Shown in pieces: positions 1 to 12,985 of a DNA stretch of 64,000 bases. The notes under the pieces are model-generated. The model did not search any database. It was not told the DNA's origin and saw nothing but the letters and a program-made list of their open reading frames with translations. Position numbers and translations under genes: made by a program. Origin of the DNA: Paroedura picta (taxonomy: Eukaryota; Chordata; Lepidosauria; Squamata; Gekkonidae); NCBI RefSeq assembly GCF_049243985.1, contig NC_135380.1:21376501-21440500 (forward strand), read 5' to 3'. How positions within the stretch are numbered: position 1 is the first letter of the stretch; each line of letters starts with the position of its first letter.

Positions 1-34
1 AAGCACCTCCTTTTTGTACCTGATATAGGTTTAA

Positions 35-182
35 GCAGACGCCCTGCGAAGGAGGTGGGGCAGAGTGGGAGAACTGTGACCGCCCCCAAGGTCACCCAGC
101 TGGCTGCATATGGAGGAGTGGGGAATCAAACTTGGTTCCCCAGCTTAGAGGCTGCTACTCTTAACCACTGCACTGAAGCTGA
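35..182 (-). mobile_element. tRNA-derived SINE fragment (family A)
   Basis: The segment reads, in reverse, as the 5' half of the SINE seen whole at 51682 and 22377: a tRNA-like head with a B-box-like block, then the stretch that pairs with GGTCACCCAGCTGGCTGCA. The 3' tail is missing. It is diverged, so it is an old copy. Confidence 0.75.
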
Positions 183-3100
183 TGCACAGCACTCAGACAT
201 CTGTGGCAAGCGCTCCTCCCCAATCCATGACTTTGACAGCACAGCACAAGATACAACCTACAGCCATTTTGAAGAGGCACACTCTGCATCCCTGCAATGT
301 TGCTGTATTTATAACCATGCACAGTCTTCCTGTGGTGGCGGGTATCAGAAGCTTAGAAATGACAGTGAACAGCAGGTAAAGCTTGCGTTGCAAAACCGGA
401 ATTTGTTAACTGCTTCAAGTATATTATGACTTTGATGTTCTTTGCAGACTGCTTTAACCTCAAACTTATTATAAGTTTGCAGTAGAAGCCTGATATAATT
501 TGCAACATATAGCAATAAACAATGTGCAACCCTTAACACATTTGCTGGAATGCCCAACAACTGGGTTCCAAAAATGTAAAGCTAGCAAATGTTCCAATGC
601 AATAGTCTAGTCACTTCTCACACAGAAAGCCCTATACTTGCAATATATGCTCCATCAAGCCCTGCATTCTATTTTCGACAGTGGTCATGCTATCCAATGT
701 TTCGCTGAAGCCAAAATGTGGGTAATTTCTTCTCCAAATCTATTCCAATGGCCACAAAATGCTGCAAGTTGCTTTAAACCCCTTTCATCCATAATTAAAA
801 ATTTGCATTATTCGGAATCTCACACAAATGCAGTAATTTATTACTAGAATGTAATTATTACTCATGTAATAATTTATTAGTTACGAAATAATTCGTTCCA
901 TACGATTATCATTTTGTGATACTACTACATGGCACATTTTTTGTCACTTGTAGCAAAAGAAGTAGCAGCTATCCAAGTTCACTTTTGCTGGAGAAGCATC
1001 ACTACCAACTAATTGTGATTAATTTTATCTCAAGAAAAAAAACGCACATTTAATCTCCAATAGTTTAAACTCTGTACATCACTGAGCATCCTCCTAGCCA
1101 GGGCAGCCACTTTCAAGTTTTCCACTGATATTTCTATCTCCTATTGAAATCAGCAGGGTAATTTGGAATGGATTATGTGTATTGTTTTCAGAACAGAAAT
1201 AAAACTGATCTACTTTCAAGTAAAGCAATGGCAAGCTACACATACCGGGTATATGAAGCAAACTGTGGAGAGTATAAAACATCAGCCTACAGGAAGCTGC
1301 AAGATCCTAATTATTTAGAAATAGTTCTATCAAGAACCCTAAAGTCATGTGTAGAAACACTGAAGATGGACTGAATGCTTTAGACAGAGCAGAGAATGAG
1401 ATTCAGGAAGCACATGTGTTCCACTCTTGCCCATCTCTCCTGCCTTCTGATTTGCTTCCATGGCTGGTTCTTACCTTTGAAGTCCTGAACTGTCTCAGGC
1501 CTTAACAAACGCCTCTATCCATATCACTTTCACTCATCTCTCAGTATCAACTGTTGCATCCTGAAAATGATCTGATCCAAAACCAACTACAAACCACAGT
1601 TTGGTGCTACACAAATTGGCCTCACCTGTTGTCTCCTCCCTGCCACTCCATTAATCACGTCTATTTCAGCACAAGCTGGTTTGCTATTATACCCATACTA
1701 GAAAGTTATGATTTGCCATTGCTCTTCAAACCACATCTGTAAACCACGGTTTGAAACATACTTTATACCCCGTCTCAAAGGGCACAATCAAACCATAGTT
1801 TACTGGTTTGATACAGGTTGCCTTAAAGCAGAATTAACTGAGCTGCAGCACGCAAAAGGAGAACAGAGTGCATGAGCACAAAGACGGTCCACAGCATGCC
1901 AAACCACAGCTTGGCATTCTGAACCTACATTTTCTGAAGCGCATCAAATCTGGCACAATGCTTTCTCTATCTGAGCCTATGAACTCACTCCCTAGGGAGA
2001 TCTACCTGGCAACCTTCCAACATATCTGCCAACAAGTGACATCATTTTATATCAAACAATTTCCCTGGGTACTGGCTAACTTATTTATTGAATTCCAATT
2101 ATGCCACTGCATTTTTAAGCCCATTTTGGTATTCTATTTTAACCATTTATTTTTGCATTTTGTATTGGAGACACTCTTACAGAAGGGCAACTAATAAACA
2201 TAAAAACAACAATCAGCTACAGCTTATGATCCAGGCTTTAACAACATGCACACTCAACTGGTTTACAAATTCCTCTTTAATCAATGACACCCTCTTACAG
2301 AAAGGTGTGCCTGCACTAAGCCTTTCATCACCAACATGCTTGCACGCGAGCAACCATGCAATGAATCAAGGTTTCATTCCTACTACCATTTTCATATGCA
2401 TGTAAACTGTCTTTGATTTTACAAACCTTTCTAAGAATCAATTTTCCCCTCATCTCTGAAAAAAGGAAAAGGGGGAGGGGTAGGAAGCAATGACATTTTC
2501 TGGTAATGAGAAGCACAGGCAGATATATTTTTACTGGATCAGCTATCCAAGCTCAAATCCACTGTTTTAAAGCCTTAGTTGGTCCAATAAAGGTACTGTC
2601 TCGTTTAACTGATGGTTCCTGTTGCAACACATCTGACAACACTGTGATCAGTGTTGCTTATTTAAGCAATAAGGCAATTTAGACTACACTTTTTGTGAGT
2701 GTGAAAACAATCCATGCCATTATCCTCCATAGAAATGTCATGCCAAACCTGAACTTTACATACATGTAGTGCTTAAAAAGCAAAACGTTTTCAAGTGAAA
2801 AATCATCTTTCCTAGAAAGCATTTTGCTGCAAACTCCCCACTTTCCCCATCATTGTTTTATTTTCATCAGGTATCTATCCTCCCAATTGGAGACAAACAT
2901 TACCACTTTAAGCAGTTCAACCCCTTGTGTCATCCATTGATCATTTTTTTACTATGACCCATTTAAAGAAAAATAGTAACCAGAAAAAAACAGCAATGCC
3001 ATTACAATCATTGCCTTGTCCAATATAAACACGATGGAGTTGCAAAATATTAATGAACCATTATTACATGCAACTATACCACTGCAGCCAATAATAATAA

Positions 3101-6100
3101 ATTATATTTTGCATCAGCCAAGATCATTAGGGTTTTTTTTAAAGGCAGGCAGCAACAGAATCACCTAGGAGTCTATAAACAGGTACATACAAATGAAAGA
3201 AGAACACCAAAATATACTACTTTGTTTTAAAAACAAAATGGCATATTTATCAACAGTCAGAATCCAGAAACTCACACCAAGGTTTGGCTGATTTACAAGA
3301 CATTCACATTTATGCTTCTGTCATACAAACAAAGTAACAACAGGATTAACAAACAGAAAATGTTAAACATACATTCAGAATATGAAGCCTGTTTCCACTG
3401 CAGACAAAAAGGAGAAGAAGCTATCAAACTGGAAAATATCAAAGCATCATACAAATATACCTGCTTCCCACTTATCAGATACCTGAACAGCAATTTGTCT
3501 CACATCTCTGTTGTCTGCTGTATGTGAAATTCTAACAGCATTTGCACAGTTCAATGTTGGTTAAAACATGGGAGACCTAGCTATTTGCGGCAAAATACAT
3601 TTAGGAAAAACAATTTGAAAAAACGTAAGGGGTGGAAAATCTCTCAGTGTATTAAATTTAAAATACAATCATTAAATAAGTTTCAGCTAGCTATATATAA
3701 ACAACTGTGCCTTTTGTCAGCAGCACTGGCAATGTAATTTCCTTGTTTACTTAAAGACACTGCAGAAGACATTGCAGTTCCTTCTGCCATTTACAACAGA
3801 GGCAGCTCTCTGCCTATTCCTATTTAATTCTTCATGAAAATGGAGAGAAAAATATTTCTGTATAATCCCGCTGCAGCTTTGTATTGAAAAGGGTTAATTT
3901 CTGCACCGCAGTCCTGGCTGCAGAAAGGAAAGGGGGAGGGAGAGAGAATGTCGCTTTCCCTAGCTTGCTAATGATACATTTCAGAATGGTATGAGGGTAG
4001 GAAAGAGAATAGGAACCTATGAAGATGAACTGAAATATCATTTGTTAACCCAAAGCAGTGAGGATTCGTTTTGGGGGGAGGGGAGAAGCTGAGGGGTGGG
4101 AAAGAGATTTACACTGCAGTATCTGGCAGCAAACATGGCTGCCTCTACCCCTTTAAATCAGAATGGCCCTCCTCTTCCTCCTCCATCACATTAAAATATT
4201 CTCTGGTCTTTCCTCAATTATCCCTCATCCTTCTGCTGAAAAAAAAAGGAGACTACCTCTCTCTATAAGTAAAAACAGGACATCTGTTAAGGTCCTAGGC
4301 TTGCACTGTAATAAGCCATTTGTGCAAGTTTATATACTACATATATGTATATGTATACATGGCATGAAAATGCACACAAAAGACGGTTTCATTACCAGTC
4401 CCTGATAAGACTTCCTCAACTCCCAAGGCCAGTACTATCCCATAACTTTCCACTCTAGATGTCATGCAAAGGCAGCCTTTAACACAACAAAACATCCACA
4501 GTACAAATTCTCACACTTCATTCACGCAGCTCTGCTTTAAAACCATATTACCACACACACTCATGTACTCTTCCTATGGCTCTGCATACTGAGCTCAACA
4601 CCATGTTTATTACATGCCACCTTGTTTTATTTATGTTGTTTTACGTTATTTATAATATAATTTGATTTCTTCACTGCACCCTCCCCGCAAGCATTATACT
4701 GTGTAGTATAACCTCCCTCACATCCTCAGTCATTCATGTTGAAAAGCCAAGGCTACCTAATGCCCACTAACTTCTGTTTCTATCATCTTATACAACTCAT
4801 CACCAGCTGCCCTCTTAACGCTGATTAATACACACACCCATACAGCTTATTTGACCACAACCATCTTATACTCTCAGCTGTCTTTTCCATCTTTATCATT
4901 AGGGAAAGCTCTCGGGATAACAAATCCCACTCATTTCCCGATTTCCTCCAGTTTGTGACCACATCCTCAAAGTTCTTCAGCACCAACAGAGGCCCAATGT
5001 CCCATTCAAGGCCTACTTTCAAGGCCTGTTTCTTAGAACACGCCAAATGGCCAAGTTCTTATACTTCATTCACACAGTTCTACAGTTAGTTAATTCTCCT
5101 TTCAGGTATTTTCCCCATATCTTCTTCCTTCAATTATTGTTGAAGCACAATAAGCACAAATCTCCTCCTACAGAGCTTCCCACAGAGAAGTCCCAACCAG
5201 AATCACAGCATTCTAAGGCCACCAATTTCAATGTATTTTGCACCGCGTAACTCTGTTTAGGACTGCACTGGGTTTTATCTTGTCCCCCATAACACTGCCT
5301 ACCATATACTGTTTGGGATTAAGCCAGGGTGGGATGACTATAAATTATTTTATCATGGTGTCTGATGATTTAACAAGGTTTTTTTTTTTTGCAATTTTTA
5401 TTGGGTGGTTTTGGTGCTGGGATTACAAGCTACCAAGACAAACACAAATATTATATTGCTCCAACTGAAAACTCACAGCCCAAACCCTACTTTATAAATA
5501 CAACCCACCTATTTCCAATCTACCTGTACCATGGTGATTAAGCTCCTAGTTAATATCTGGGATGAACTCAGTGGCTGGCCTGAGGCAAGCCACTTCCTCT
5601 CATATTTATTCACAACACAGAGATAATATTGATCGTATTGGATGATTACATTTCTATCATTCTATCAAAACATGACAGCAAGGTGAGAGATAGTAGTTCC
5701 AATAGTTCCAAAGCCACACCACTACCCCAAGAGCCAGATCTCTCCATGCACTAGCCACTACACCACCATGGATTACTGACAACTACTTATTTGGTATTAG
5801 TAAGATAACCATTGATACATAAATCTATCCTGAACACTCTAAACTGGTGCATAAACGCTAATTATTGCGACCTTTCTATTAGAACTGTTTTATGAGATTT
5901 TGGTTTAAACTGGTTTATGCTGCTTTTATGCACTGGCTGGGTTTTTAAGGCAAGATTTTAATACCTTATTAACTGTTAGCATTCACAGCATTTTGCATTT
6001 TTATTACTTTGCAAGCTATGAGCAGGCTCTCTGGAAAGGCTGCACAAAAATATCTAAATAAACATAGGTAATTTCAGATGTTAGCCTGTAGCAAGAAAAA

Positions 6101-6850
6101 ACATCAGTCCAGGGGCACCTTGGGGACTAAAAAATGTATTTCAGCATAAGCTTTCATGAAGTAAAGCAGAAATCAAGCAGGCTAGCCAAGCTTATTTCAG
6201 CATAAACTTCGGTGAATCAGACCTCACTTCTTCCAATACACTTAAAATAAAAATGTTACATAAATATTTACAACCAAAATCAAAGAGAAAAAATGTTGGG
6301 GGAGAACAGAAGTTGTGGCAAAGAGGCTTGGGGTAAAACTTCTTAAGGCACAGGAGACTGAGGTGGCTGTTAAACTTAAGAGAGGTCAGTTTCCAACCTC
6401 CTGTAGGCTCTGGTTATAGAGATAACACTGTGAGTCAGAGCGCACTTCCTCAGATACATGAAACGTACATCTGTTAAGCAGATACATTTATACTAAAAGC
6501 TGCAAAACGGAAAGGCGCGTGGAGACGTTAGAAACCAGTTTGAAACAAAGATCCAGTCAAAAGAGTAGCCCCCTCACTTGTTTCTGCTGGTTACAATTTC
6601 CAGTATAAATGCATCCACCCAACACCTGCACACTTTGCGCATCAGACCAAGTGAGTTCTGACTCACCAGAGGTTACGCAGAAGTAAAAACGATAGTGTTT
6701 CAGGTACTATGAGCCATTTTTTCCTTTTCAGTTTTACTGCAAGCTTTGGGCCTGGACACATCATAAAATTGCTTGTAAGTGACCAACTAGGAAAACTTTG
6801 AAGTCTGGAAGAGTTTACCCCCTCCTCCCCCCCTAAATCCCCCCAAATCC
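183..6850 (-). other. NSD3: Presumed NSD3 intron 1; no coding sequence seen
   Basis: No open reading frame here resembles a known protein and base composition is AT-rich. In amniotes NSD3 lies head-to-head with LETM2, and its first coding exon follows a long first intron. On that basis this stretch is inferred to be NSD3 intron 1, transcribed toward position 1. Visible contents are a cluster of AAACCACAGTTT-like palindromes (1590-1915), short AT-rich simple sequence near 4335-4360, and an old interspersed repeat at about 6105-6240. The NSD3 assignment rests on synteny alone. Confidence 0.45.
6105..6240. repeat. Unclassified old interspersed repeat
   Basis: The segment carries two diverged copies of TATTTCAGCATAAGCTTTC (about 6138 and 6194) and resembles a reptile repeat recognisable by its GGCACC...ACTAA...CATAAGCTTTC pattern. 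A possible relative of its other end occurs at 60160-60225. The family could not be named. Confidence 0.4.
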
Positions 6851-6949
6851 AGAAGAATGCATGGAAAGAGTTAGTTTTGGTTTTTTAAAGTGTGGACTAC
6901 TCTATCTAGTAACAGCAACTGTCGAAGCTCTGCAAGGCGGGCTACTGCT

Positions 6950-7730
6950 GTTGTACTACAAATCACTGAACACGAGGAGCCAGGACCTCTGGCAGGCTGC
7001 TGCTGCCCCCCATGCCCCCACGGGCTCCTCACCCTTCCAGCAGCCCCGCCCCGGAGCCCCGCCCCCTCCTCCCCGACGGCCCCCCTCCCCTCCGCGCGCC
7101 TCCCTCTCTCTCCACCTCACCTTCAGTCTGTTCCATTCTAAATCCCCCCGCCGTCTCGGACCGATCGCAGCAGAGACACAAAACGCTGAAGCCGCGCGGG
7201 AAAGGGCCAAGCCGGGCCGGGCCGGGCTTGGCGGCGAGGGGGGCGGGCCAGGCCCCGCAGTAGGCCGCTCTCGATCCCCGGCCTCAATTTCTGCGGCGCT
7301 CCTCCTGCTGCCTTTGCTGCCGCCTCCGCCTCGGCCGCCTCCTCCTCCTCGCGCCGCTTCCACCACGGCCGCCGTCCCGGGCGGCCAAGGAGCCGCAAGG
7401 CCGCGCGGGAAGCCGACGAGCGCGCGGTGGGGTGGGGAGGGGGCGGCAGAGAGGGGGCGCTGGCGCTCCGCTCGCTCTCGCTGGTTCCCGGTCTCGGCCC
7501 TGCTCGTTCCCGCTCCCTCCGCCTCTTTCTCCTCACGCACACAAAGCTCCGCGCACGGACCGCGGCAGTCAGCCCCGGGAAAAGCGGCCGTCTCATTGGC
7601 TGGCTGAGGTACGCCAGCCACGGGACCTGCTGGGAGTTGTAGTTTCCCGCCGGGCCCCGGCCTTCGAAGGGGCGTTTGCCGCCTCGGTTGGGGAAACGGG
7701 GAGGGGGTTTTATTTGCCAGGCGGCAGCGG
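6950..7730 (-). promoter_or_regulatory. NSD3: CpG island, probable NSD3 promoter and first exon
   Basis: The block is very GC-rich and full of undecayed CpG in an otherwise AT-rich region. It contains TGGGAGTTGTAGTTTCCCGCC (7630-7650), which is the reverse of an ACTACAACTCCCAG ZNF143/THAP11-type core overlapping an E2F-like TTTCCCGCC. A CCAAT box in ATTGG orientation lies at about 7596, and GC boxes are spread across 7020-7440. It lies about 10 kb upstream of the LETM2 start codon, where NSD3 is expected to begin on the minus strand in amniotes. A possible minus-strand splice donor (AAG|GTGAGG) lies near 7120. Open frames of 248 and 264 residues here are low-complexity Pro/Ala/Arg-rich by-products of GC content. 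The NSD3 identity is inferred; it could also fire toward LETM2. Confidence 0.65.
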
Positions 7731-7750
7731 AGGCATGAGACCACCACCAC

Positions 7751-9335
7751 CCTTTTTTTTTATTGTGATTTTTTATAAGCGGACGGATCACAAATCCTGC
7801 AGATGATGGTGGCTGGGTCTTTAAGGCAGCGCCTCTTCTACATAAAATGCGTGTTCTGACACAGCGTAGTAGGCATTTACGTTTACTTTATTTTAGACCA
7901 AGACTGGGATGGAAGGAAGACGTGATCCGCAAGATAACTGTAAGACCGAGTTCGGTTTCTTAAAAAAAAAAAAAAAAAGCTATTGCGACGCACGCGCCGA
8001 TATCTGGCTTGCTTGCAAAGGTTGCAGATCTCAAAGCCTGCAATGCTTTCCACGGTTTTCGGAGAATAAATGCATTTAAACTCACGAGGCATAATGTTTG
8101 CATAAACGTGCTTGGGATCCAAATCCCGAAAAATATAGACCATCCCACCTTAAACCCACAAATCTTGGTGTATGTCAAGTATTCTGTAAATACCGTTGTA
8201 CATTTTCCAATAATCTAGGACTTGTTTAAAGCATGCACCACATCTCTAACCATCTTGGCCAGTTAGCACTACAAATGAACGCCGTGATTTCAGAATTCAT
8301 TTAACAGAGAGAAGATTATATGCAACAAATGAGATCCCAAATATGCAGGTTTTGATTTTAATGCATTTAATGTACTTCATCCAATAGTTTATATTTTAGT
8401 TATATTTTACCTTGATGTGATTTTGTGATAGAATCCACCCTGTGTCACATGAATATGTATGGATGCAGATTAATTGTAAGGTGCTTGAGAGATGAAGTGA
8501 GAGAGGAGTTTAGCACTAGTGTACAGAGTTGAAGCAAGACTCTTGCCAGATAATCCAAGAATCACTCCTTAACTAGAATTCTCCTTATGTGGAATTTGGG
8601 TGAATTGTGTTTTCATGTTGCATATTTATCTTTATATTCTGTAGAATCTGTGTGAGGGTGCTGAGGGATCATTCATCTTAGCTGGATTGATGGATTCTGT
8701 ACAAACATTTGCAGCTGAAAAATATATTTATTACACAAGGTTGCTGGTGTGGTTTTTGAGCTTTACCTGTATAGATGAAGAAGGCTGTTAACAAAGAGGC
8801 ATATCTGAAATAGGCTCAATCTGCTTTTCAGCAAAAAGACTGAAAATATTTAAATAGAATTGTACATGCAATTAAACATAATTTTATTGGATTAGATATA
8901 CGCTGTCCTCAAAAGGTGGTGGATTACATTTAATTAACAATAACAAACAGAAATGCATCCCGTAATCCTAAATTATTACAGTAGAAGATTAGAATGCATA
9001 AAGCACTTCTGTTATGATGTTTGAATGTTACTTTATGAATTAGTGCAGTTCAGAAACACGGAAGAATTATTCAGGAACATTCTCACTATACTTCTACCTG
9101 TGCCCACCCTTCAGGTGATAAGTGGGAATGGAGATTGTGAGCACTTTGGTCTAAAACAGATATCCTGCCCTGGCACTGGAGGACGTGCAGTGTTAAGGAC
9201 TGGGAGGTGGGACTATTCAGGCAATGCAGTATCCCCCCCCCCCCACATGCAACCAGAGAAATATGAGTAGCAGAGAGGAAAAACATACTGTGATCACAGC
9301 TATTGAGGCCATTATTGGAGATAATTTTGCCCCCC
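7751..9335. other. Intergenic; no gene seen
   Basis: AT-rich sequence between the CpG island and a LINE fragment. It contains a 17-18 bp poly-A run near 7962-7979 and a poly-C run near 9232-9243. No conserved protein similarity or repeat family was recognised. Confidence 0.5.
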
Positions 9336-9339
9336 ACTA

Positions 9340-10135
9340 TTTGATGTACAACGGGCTGCTATGAGAGAAGGCTTTCTCTGTAGTGTACTGTTGCAGTATC
9401 TATGCACCTGCTGGACCACCTGTCCTGCTGTGTTGTGCTGAGACAGCATCATTTACCTGAGCAAAGCCTTCTAAAGATAAGACTTGCAGAAGAGGTAAAA
9501 TGAACAACTTCTCATTCTCTGAGACTCCTGCATTATGGAATGGTTTGCCAGAGGCCATCAGAAAGGTCCCCACACTTCTGTTGTTTTGCAAACCAGAGTA
9601 ATTCAGAAGGGCATTCTTATAAAGGGAGCAGAGCTGTGGTATGACGGATCAACTTAAGTGACTTCTATTAGAGATAAAGTTCTCCTGCAATGAATATTTT
9701 GTTGCCTCCTTATTTTGTAAGCCATAGAACAAATTCTAAATTCTGATGAAGCAGTTATAGAATCTTGCTAAGTTTCTAGGTTCACCAGTTGATTTTGGTT
9801 GCTAGATTTCTAGGTTCACTAGCATCCTATTTTTGAATGTTCCCACAGATTTTAAAAGCAAAGTACATAACTAGCACAGCTGGCAGTATAGTTTTGAATA
9901 TCCACTTCCCTGTTGTACTAGATTAGCATTGTCTGCACCTTTGTAATCCCATGTTTTGCACTGGTCTCACTACGTCGGCCTTGGCAGTTGGCTGTACATA
10001 TTGTCATTTAGTTCTGTACTCCTAGTCCTACTGCATTATCCATCCGATATCATATGCTATACGATTACTTTTGCTGCCTCTGTACTCTATAACCCACCTT
10101 GAGTCTTAATGAAAAAAGTGGGCTATAAATAACAT
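9340..10135 (+). mobile_element. L2/CR1-like LINE 3' end, decayed
   Basis: In pieces, the plus strand reads like the C-terminal end of an L2/CR1-type reverse transcriptase ORF: an ALWNGLPEAIRK-like stretch near 9530-9565 and a CKPE-FRRAFL-like stretch near 9585-9620. It ends with the 3'-tail signature ATAACCCACCTTGAGTCTTA and GGGCTATAAATAA at 10088-10131. It is broken by several stops and indels. Confidence 0.65.
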
Positions 10136-10139
10136 GTGG

Positions 10140-11914
10140 GGGAATGTAGCAAGCACAGAGAAGTGCTGCTCTGCAACAGCTTTTCCCATTGTTAAAGTAA
10201 AAATGAGAGATTGTTCTTTATGATTAGGATACTAGGAGCTTTTTTGTAGTCCATCTATGTTGGGAAGGACCAAAGAGAGTTCCTCTTAGACACTTGAGAG
10301 TAGATTGGAAAAAACAGACATGGAGATGGGATGGAAGCCTTTGACTTCGATTTCTTTGCACACGTCATAATTTGGTTTCTGATTCTTGTGTTTGTTTATT
10401 GTAATCCACTCTGATTAAATTGGACAAACAAAAACACAGTAAATTACAGCAGGGAGTATTGTGAGCAACACACCCACCAATAATACTGGATTGTCGAATA
10501 TATGTAATTTTGAAACAGAAATAAGGAACTAGCTGAATGCCTGAGTTAGATTATTGTTATTTTGCTGCTAACAGTAGAAACACATGCTTATAATAGGATG
10601 TAGAAAAGATAAGGAACTAGGGCTTAGGTTGGCCAAACTGTACCACGTTTGTTTACATTCTCTTTAGATGAAAATACACAGAGCACTGGGATGTGGATGA
10701 TGCCATTAAAAGTGTATTTAATTACTAATGCATTATGTAAAGACAAGGAGCAAGCAAGATTTTGGTGGAACAATTACAGTGTATGCATGTGCACACATCT
10801 TTCTCTGCATTTCTGATTTTAGCAGCTGGGATTTGGCATCTCAGCAAGGGCTTGAGAATACATACAATAGTTTCTAATATAATTTTGGGCGGAAGATGTG
10901 CAGGGAGTTATTTGCAATTCATTTCACTGTTGTCCAAATGCAAAGCACCTGAAGGAAATACGTTTGTGCATCAAATCTCTTGTAGTGACTCAAAGGGGCG
11001 GGGGGAAGCTAAATTGTGTTTACAAGGTGCATTTACAGAAGCCAAAATAAAATACAACAGCATTGGAGTGGGAGAATGGAAGGTGATTCCTGTCTCCAGA
11101 ATAAACAACTATAATAAAAATAAAGTAGCAAGTAAAGTATATGTGTGATCAGGCAAGGGATTAAACATTCTGCTACTTGGCCAACACAGGTTATGTGCAT
11201 CTCAACATTTGGCCTCCTGAAGTTTCTTATCCTGTGTGACTATTACTCCACACCTGCCTTTAACCTTCAGGAATATACTTTCCTAGGATCAGAAATGGCT
11301 GCTGAGGAGAGGCAAGAGTTTGTGTGGGCAGCAGCAGCCATAGGTATATACCTGGTGTTATTGTTAATGATTTAGCATATTAGGTATTCTCCTTCAATAA
11401 AACTATCTTTTCACCATAGTCTCTCTGTTTTCTCCCTTTTTGCCAAAGGATTCCTTTGTTACTGTTGGTGTGTCATCCTCTCAGGTGGAGCATAAAACCA
11501 GTAGCTCCTTTTAGCACAGGAGTGGGAGGTGGCAAAAAGGTTTTTTTGGCAGCTGTTCAGGTTGAGGCTTCTTCAGGTTCTGTTAATTCCTGCTGTAAAT
11601 GCAGAGAGATACATATTGACAATGAAACTTCCCCATAGGAGTTTTCTGCAGTTTTCACCATCAGAGCCTTACACTAAGCGTTGTATTCATGTACTGAAAA
11701 TATTTCTAACCATCCCTGGATCTTCTTGGACTCACCAGCAATGCCATTTCCCTGACAGCATAAAAAAGGCACTAATTTTGGTAGGACCTTTGAAAATGTA
11801 TGTCTCCCCATCCAGGCAACATGGTAATATGCTTAGATTGTGTTCCTCTCAAAAAGATCAGAGCAGAGTGTGCACAGGTCCTTGTGGGCTATAGTTTGAA
11901 AACAGAAAGGTAAA
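10140..11914. other. Intergenic; no gene seen
   Basis: Mostly unique sequence. The open frames (up to 128 codons at 10762-11148) have no recognisable domain, no splice context and ordinary AT-rich composition, so they are treated as chance. Confidence 0.5.
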
Positions 11915-12858
11915 AGATGCTGATCCAGAAACTGCAACTGTCCAGAATGCAGTGGCACAAGTCCTTACACCAGGCTTTCTCAACCGGGGTTTCATGAAAC
12001 CTTGGGATTTTTTGACGGCGCTAGAAGGGTTTCCCAAATGGGTCCAAAATCATTTTTAATTTTTTTATTTGTTGAATATTTATTGGGTGATATGGCCATA
12101 TATTTATACAAGTTGACCCCCCTCCAAAAATGGCAAATGATGGGCCTGGAGAGGGTGGGAAGGGGAGGAGCCCCAGGTGGGCATTTACACAGCTATGCTT
12201 CCCTGCCATATAATTGCACCACTTCTGGAGCTTCTTGAAGCCTGAAGAATGTTTCAAGGGTTTCTCAACAGTAAAAAAGTTGACAAACGTTGCCTCACAT
12301 GAACACCATGGGGAGCCCACATCTGGCCTGCCTTGAAGCAACTGCAATGGCTTCCAGTTGAATTCTGGACACGCTTCAAGGTGTTTGTGTTAACCTTTAA
12401 GATTATTTGTGGTCTGGGCCCAACTTATCTGCTCTCTAAGGACATTAGGATAGCTCCACTCTTGTGATCCCTGGCCCAAATAGCATACATCTGGCATTGG
12501 CCGGGGCTTTTTCAGTCCTGGCCCCCACTGACGGTCCTGACAGAACTGAGGCAATTCCATGGGGCCTACAGGACAGGAGCTCTTCAAACAAGCATTTGGT
12601 TGGGGCCAATTAACACCACAATACTATTTGAAAATATCAACTGGGTTCCTTCTATATCACCCTCCTCCAAAGCCCCAGTATAGTGGCAGCAGCCTTCTGG
12701 CTGATCAACTGGCTAGGTTTATTTTAAAATTTAATGTTAATGTTTTATGATCAACTGTATTTTATTGCTATGAATGGGTCTTAAAAGTCTTGGAAACTGC
12801 CCAGAGCTGGCTTGTTGGGAGGGGCAGTGTATAAATCCCCAAGCAAACAAACAAACCA
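11915..12858 (+). mobile_element. L2/CR1-like LINE 3' end, split by a hAT insertion
   Basis: The left part encodes a VQNA-type motif (11940-11970). After the hAT insertion the right part reads ALKQLQWLPVEFW and FKVFVLTFKIICGLGPTYL (12330-12435), which is the C-terminal end of an L2/CR1-type reverse transcriptase. A tail follows with GGGGCAGTGTATAAAT (12820-12838). The frame is broken by several stops. Confidence 0.75.
11971..12292. mobile_element. Non-autonomous hAT element inside a LINE
   Basis: It starts with CAGGCTTTCTCAACC, and the far end resembles a decayed inverted copy (GTTGACAAACGTTG). The flanks CCTTACAC and CCTCACAT match at 6 of 8 positions, as expected for an aged hAT target duplication. 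LINE-derived protein similarity resumes on the right side, which supports insertion. There is no transposase coding capacity. Confidence 0.7.
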
Positions 12859-12889
12859 GTTCCGACACTTTTCTCCCCACATGGCTCAT

Positions 12890-12985
12890 TTCACAATATC
12901 TGAACTAAGGCTTCTGTATGGCCTGTTGTGAGAAGCCCCAAGACCATTTGGAGAGGGGCAGCCTATAAGCCTAAATATATTGCAT
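12890..12985 (+). mobile_element. LINE 3'-tail remnant
   Basis: GAGAGGGGCAGCCTATAAGCCTAAATAT resembles the 3' tail shared by L2/CR1-like LINEs in this window. Only the tail is recognisable. Confidence 0.45.

Noticed and set aside
6861-7607. Open frame of 248 codons in the CpG island
   Set aside because: Pro/Ala/Arg-rich low complexity, with overlapping open frames on both strands; explained by GC content at a promoter.
6956-7750. Minus-strand open frame of 264 codons
   Set aside because: Same GC-driven effect; no domain, and no match to NSD3 protein as I know it.
10762-11148. 128-codon frame as a new gene
   Set aside because: No domain, no splice context and a composition like the surrounding noncoding DNA.
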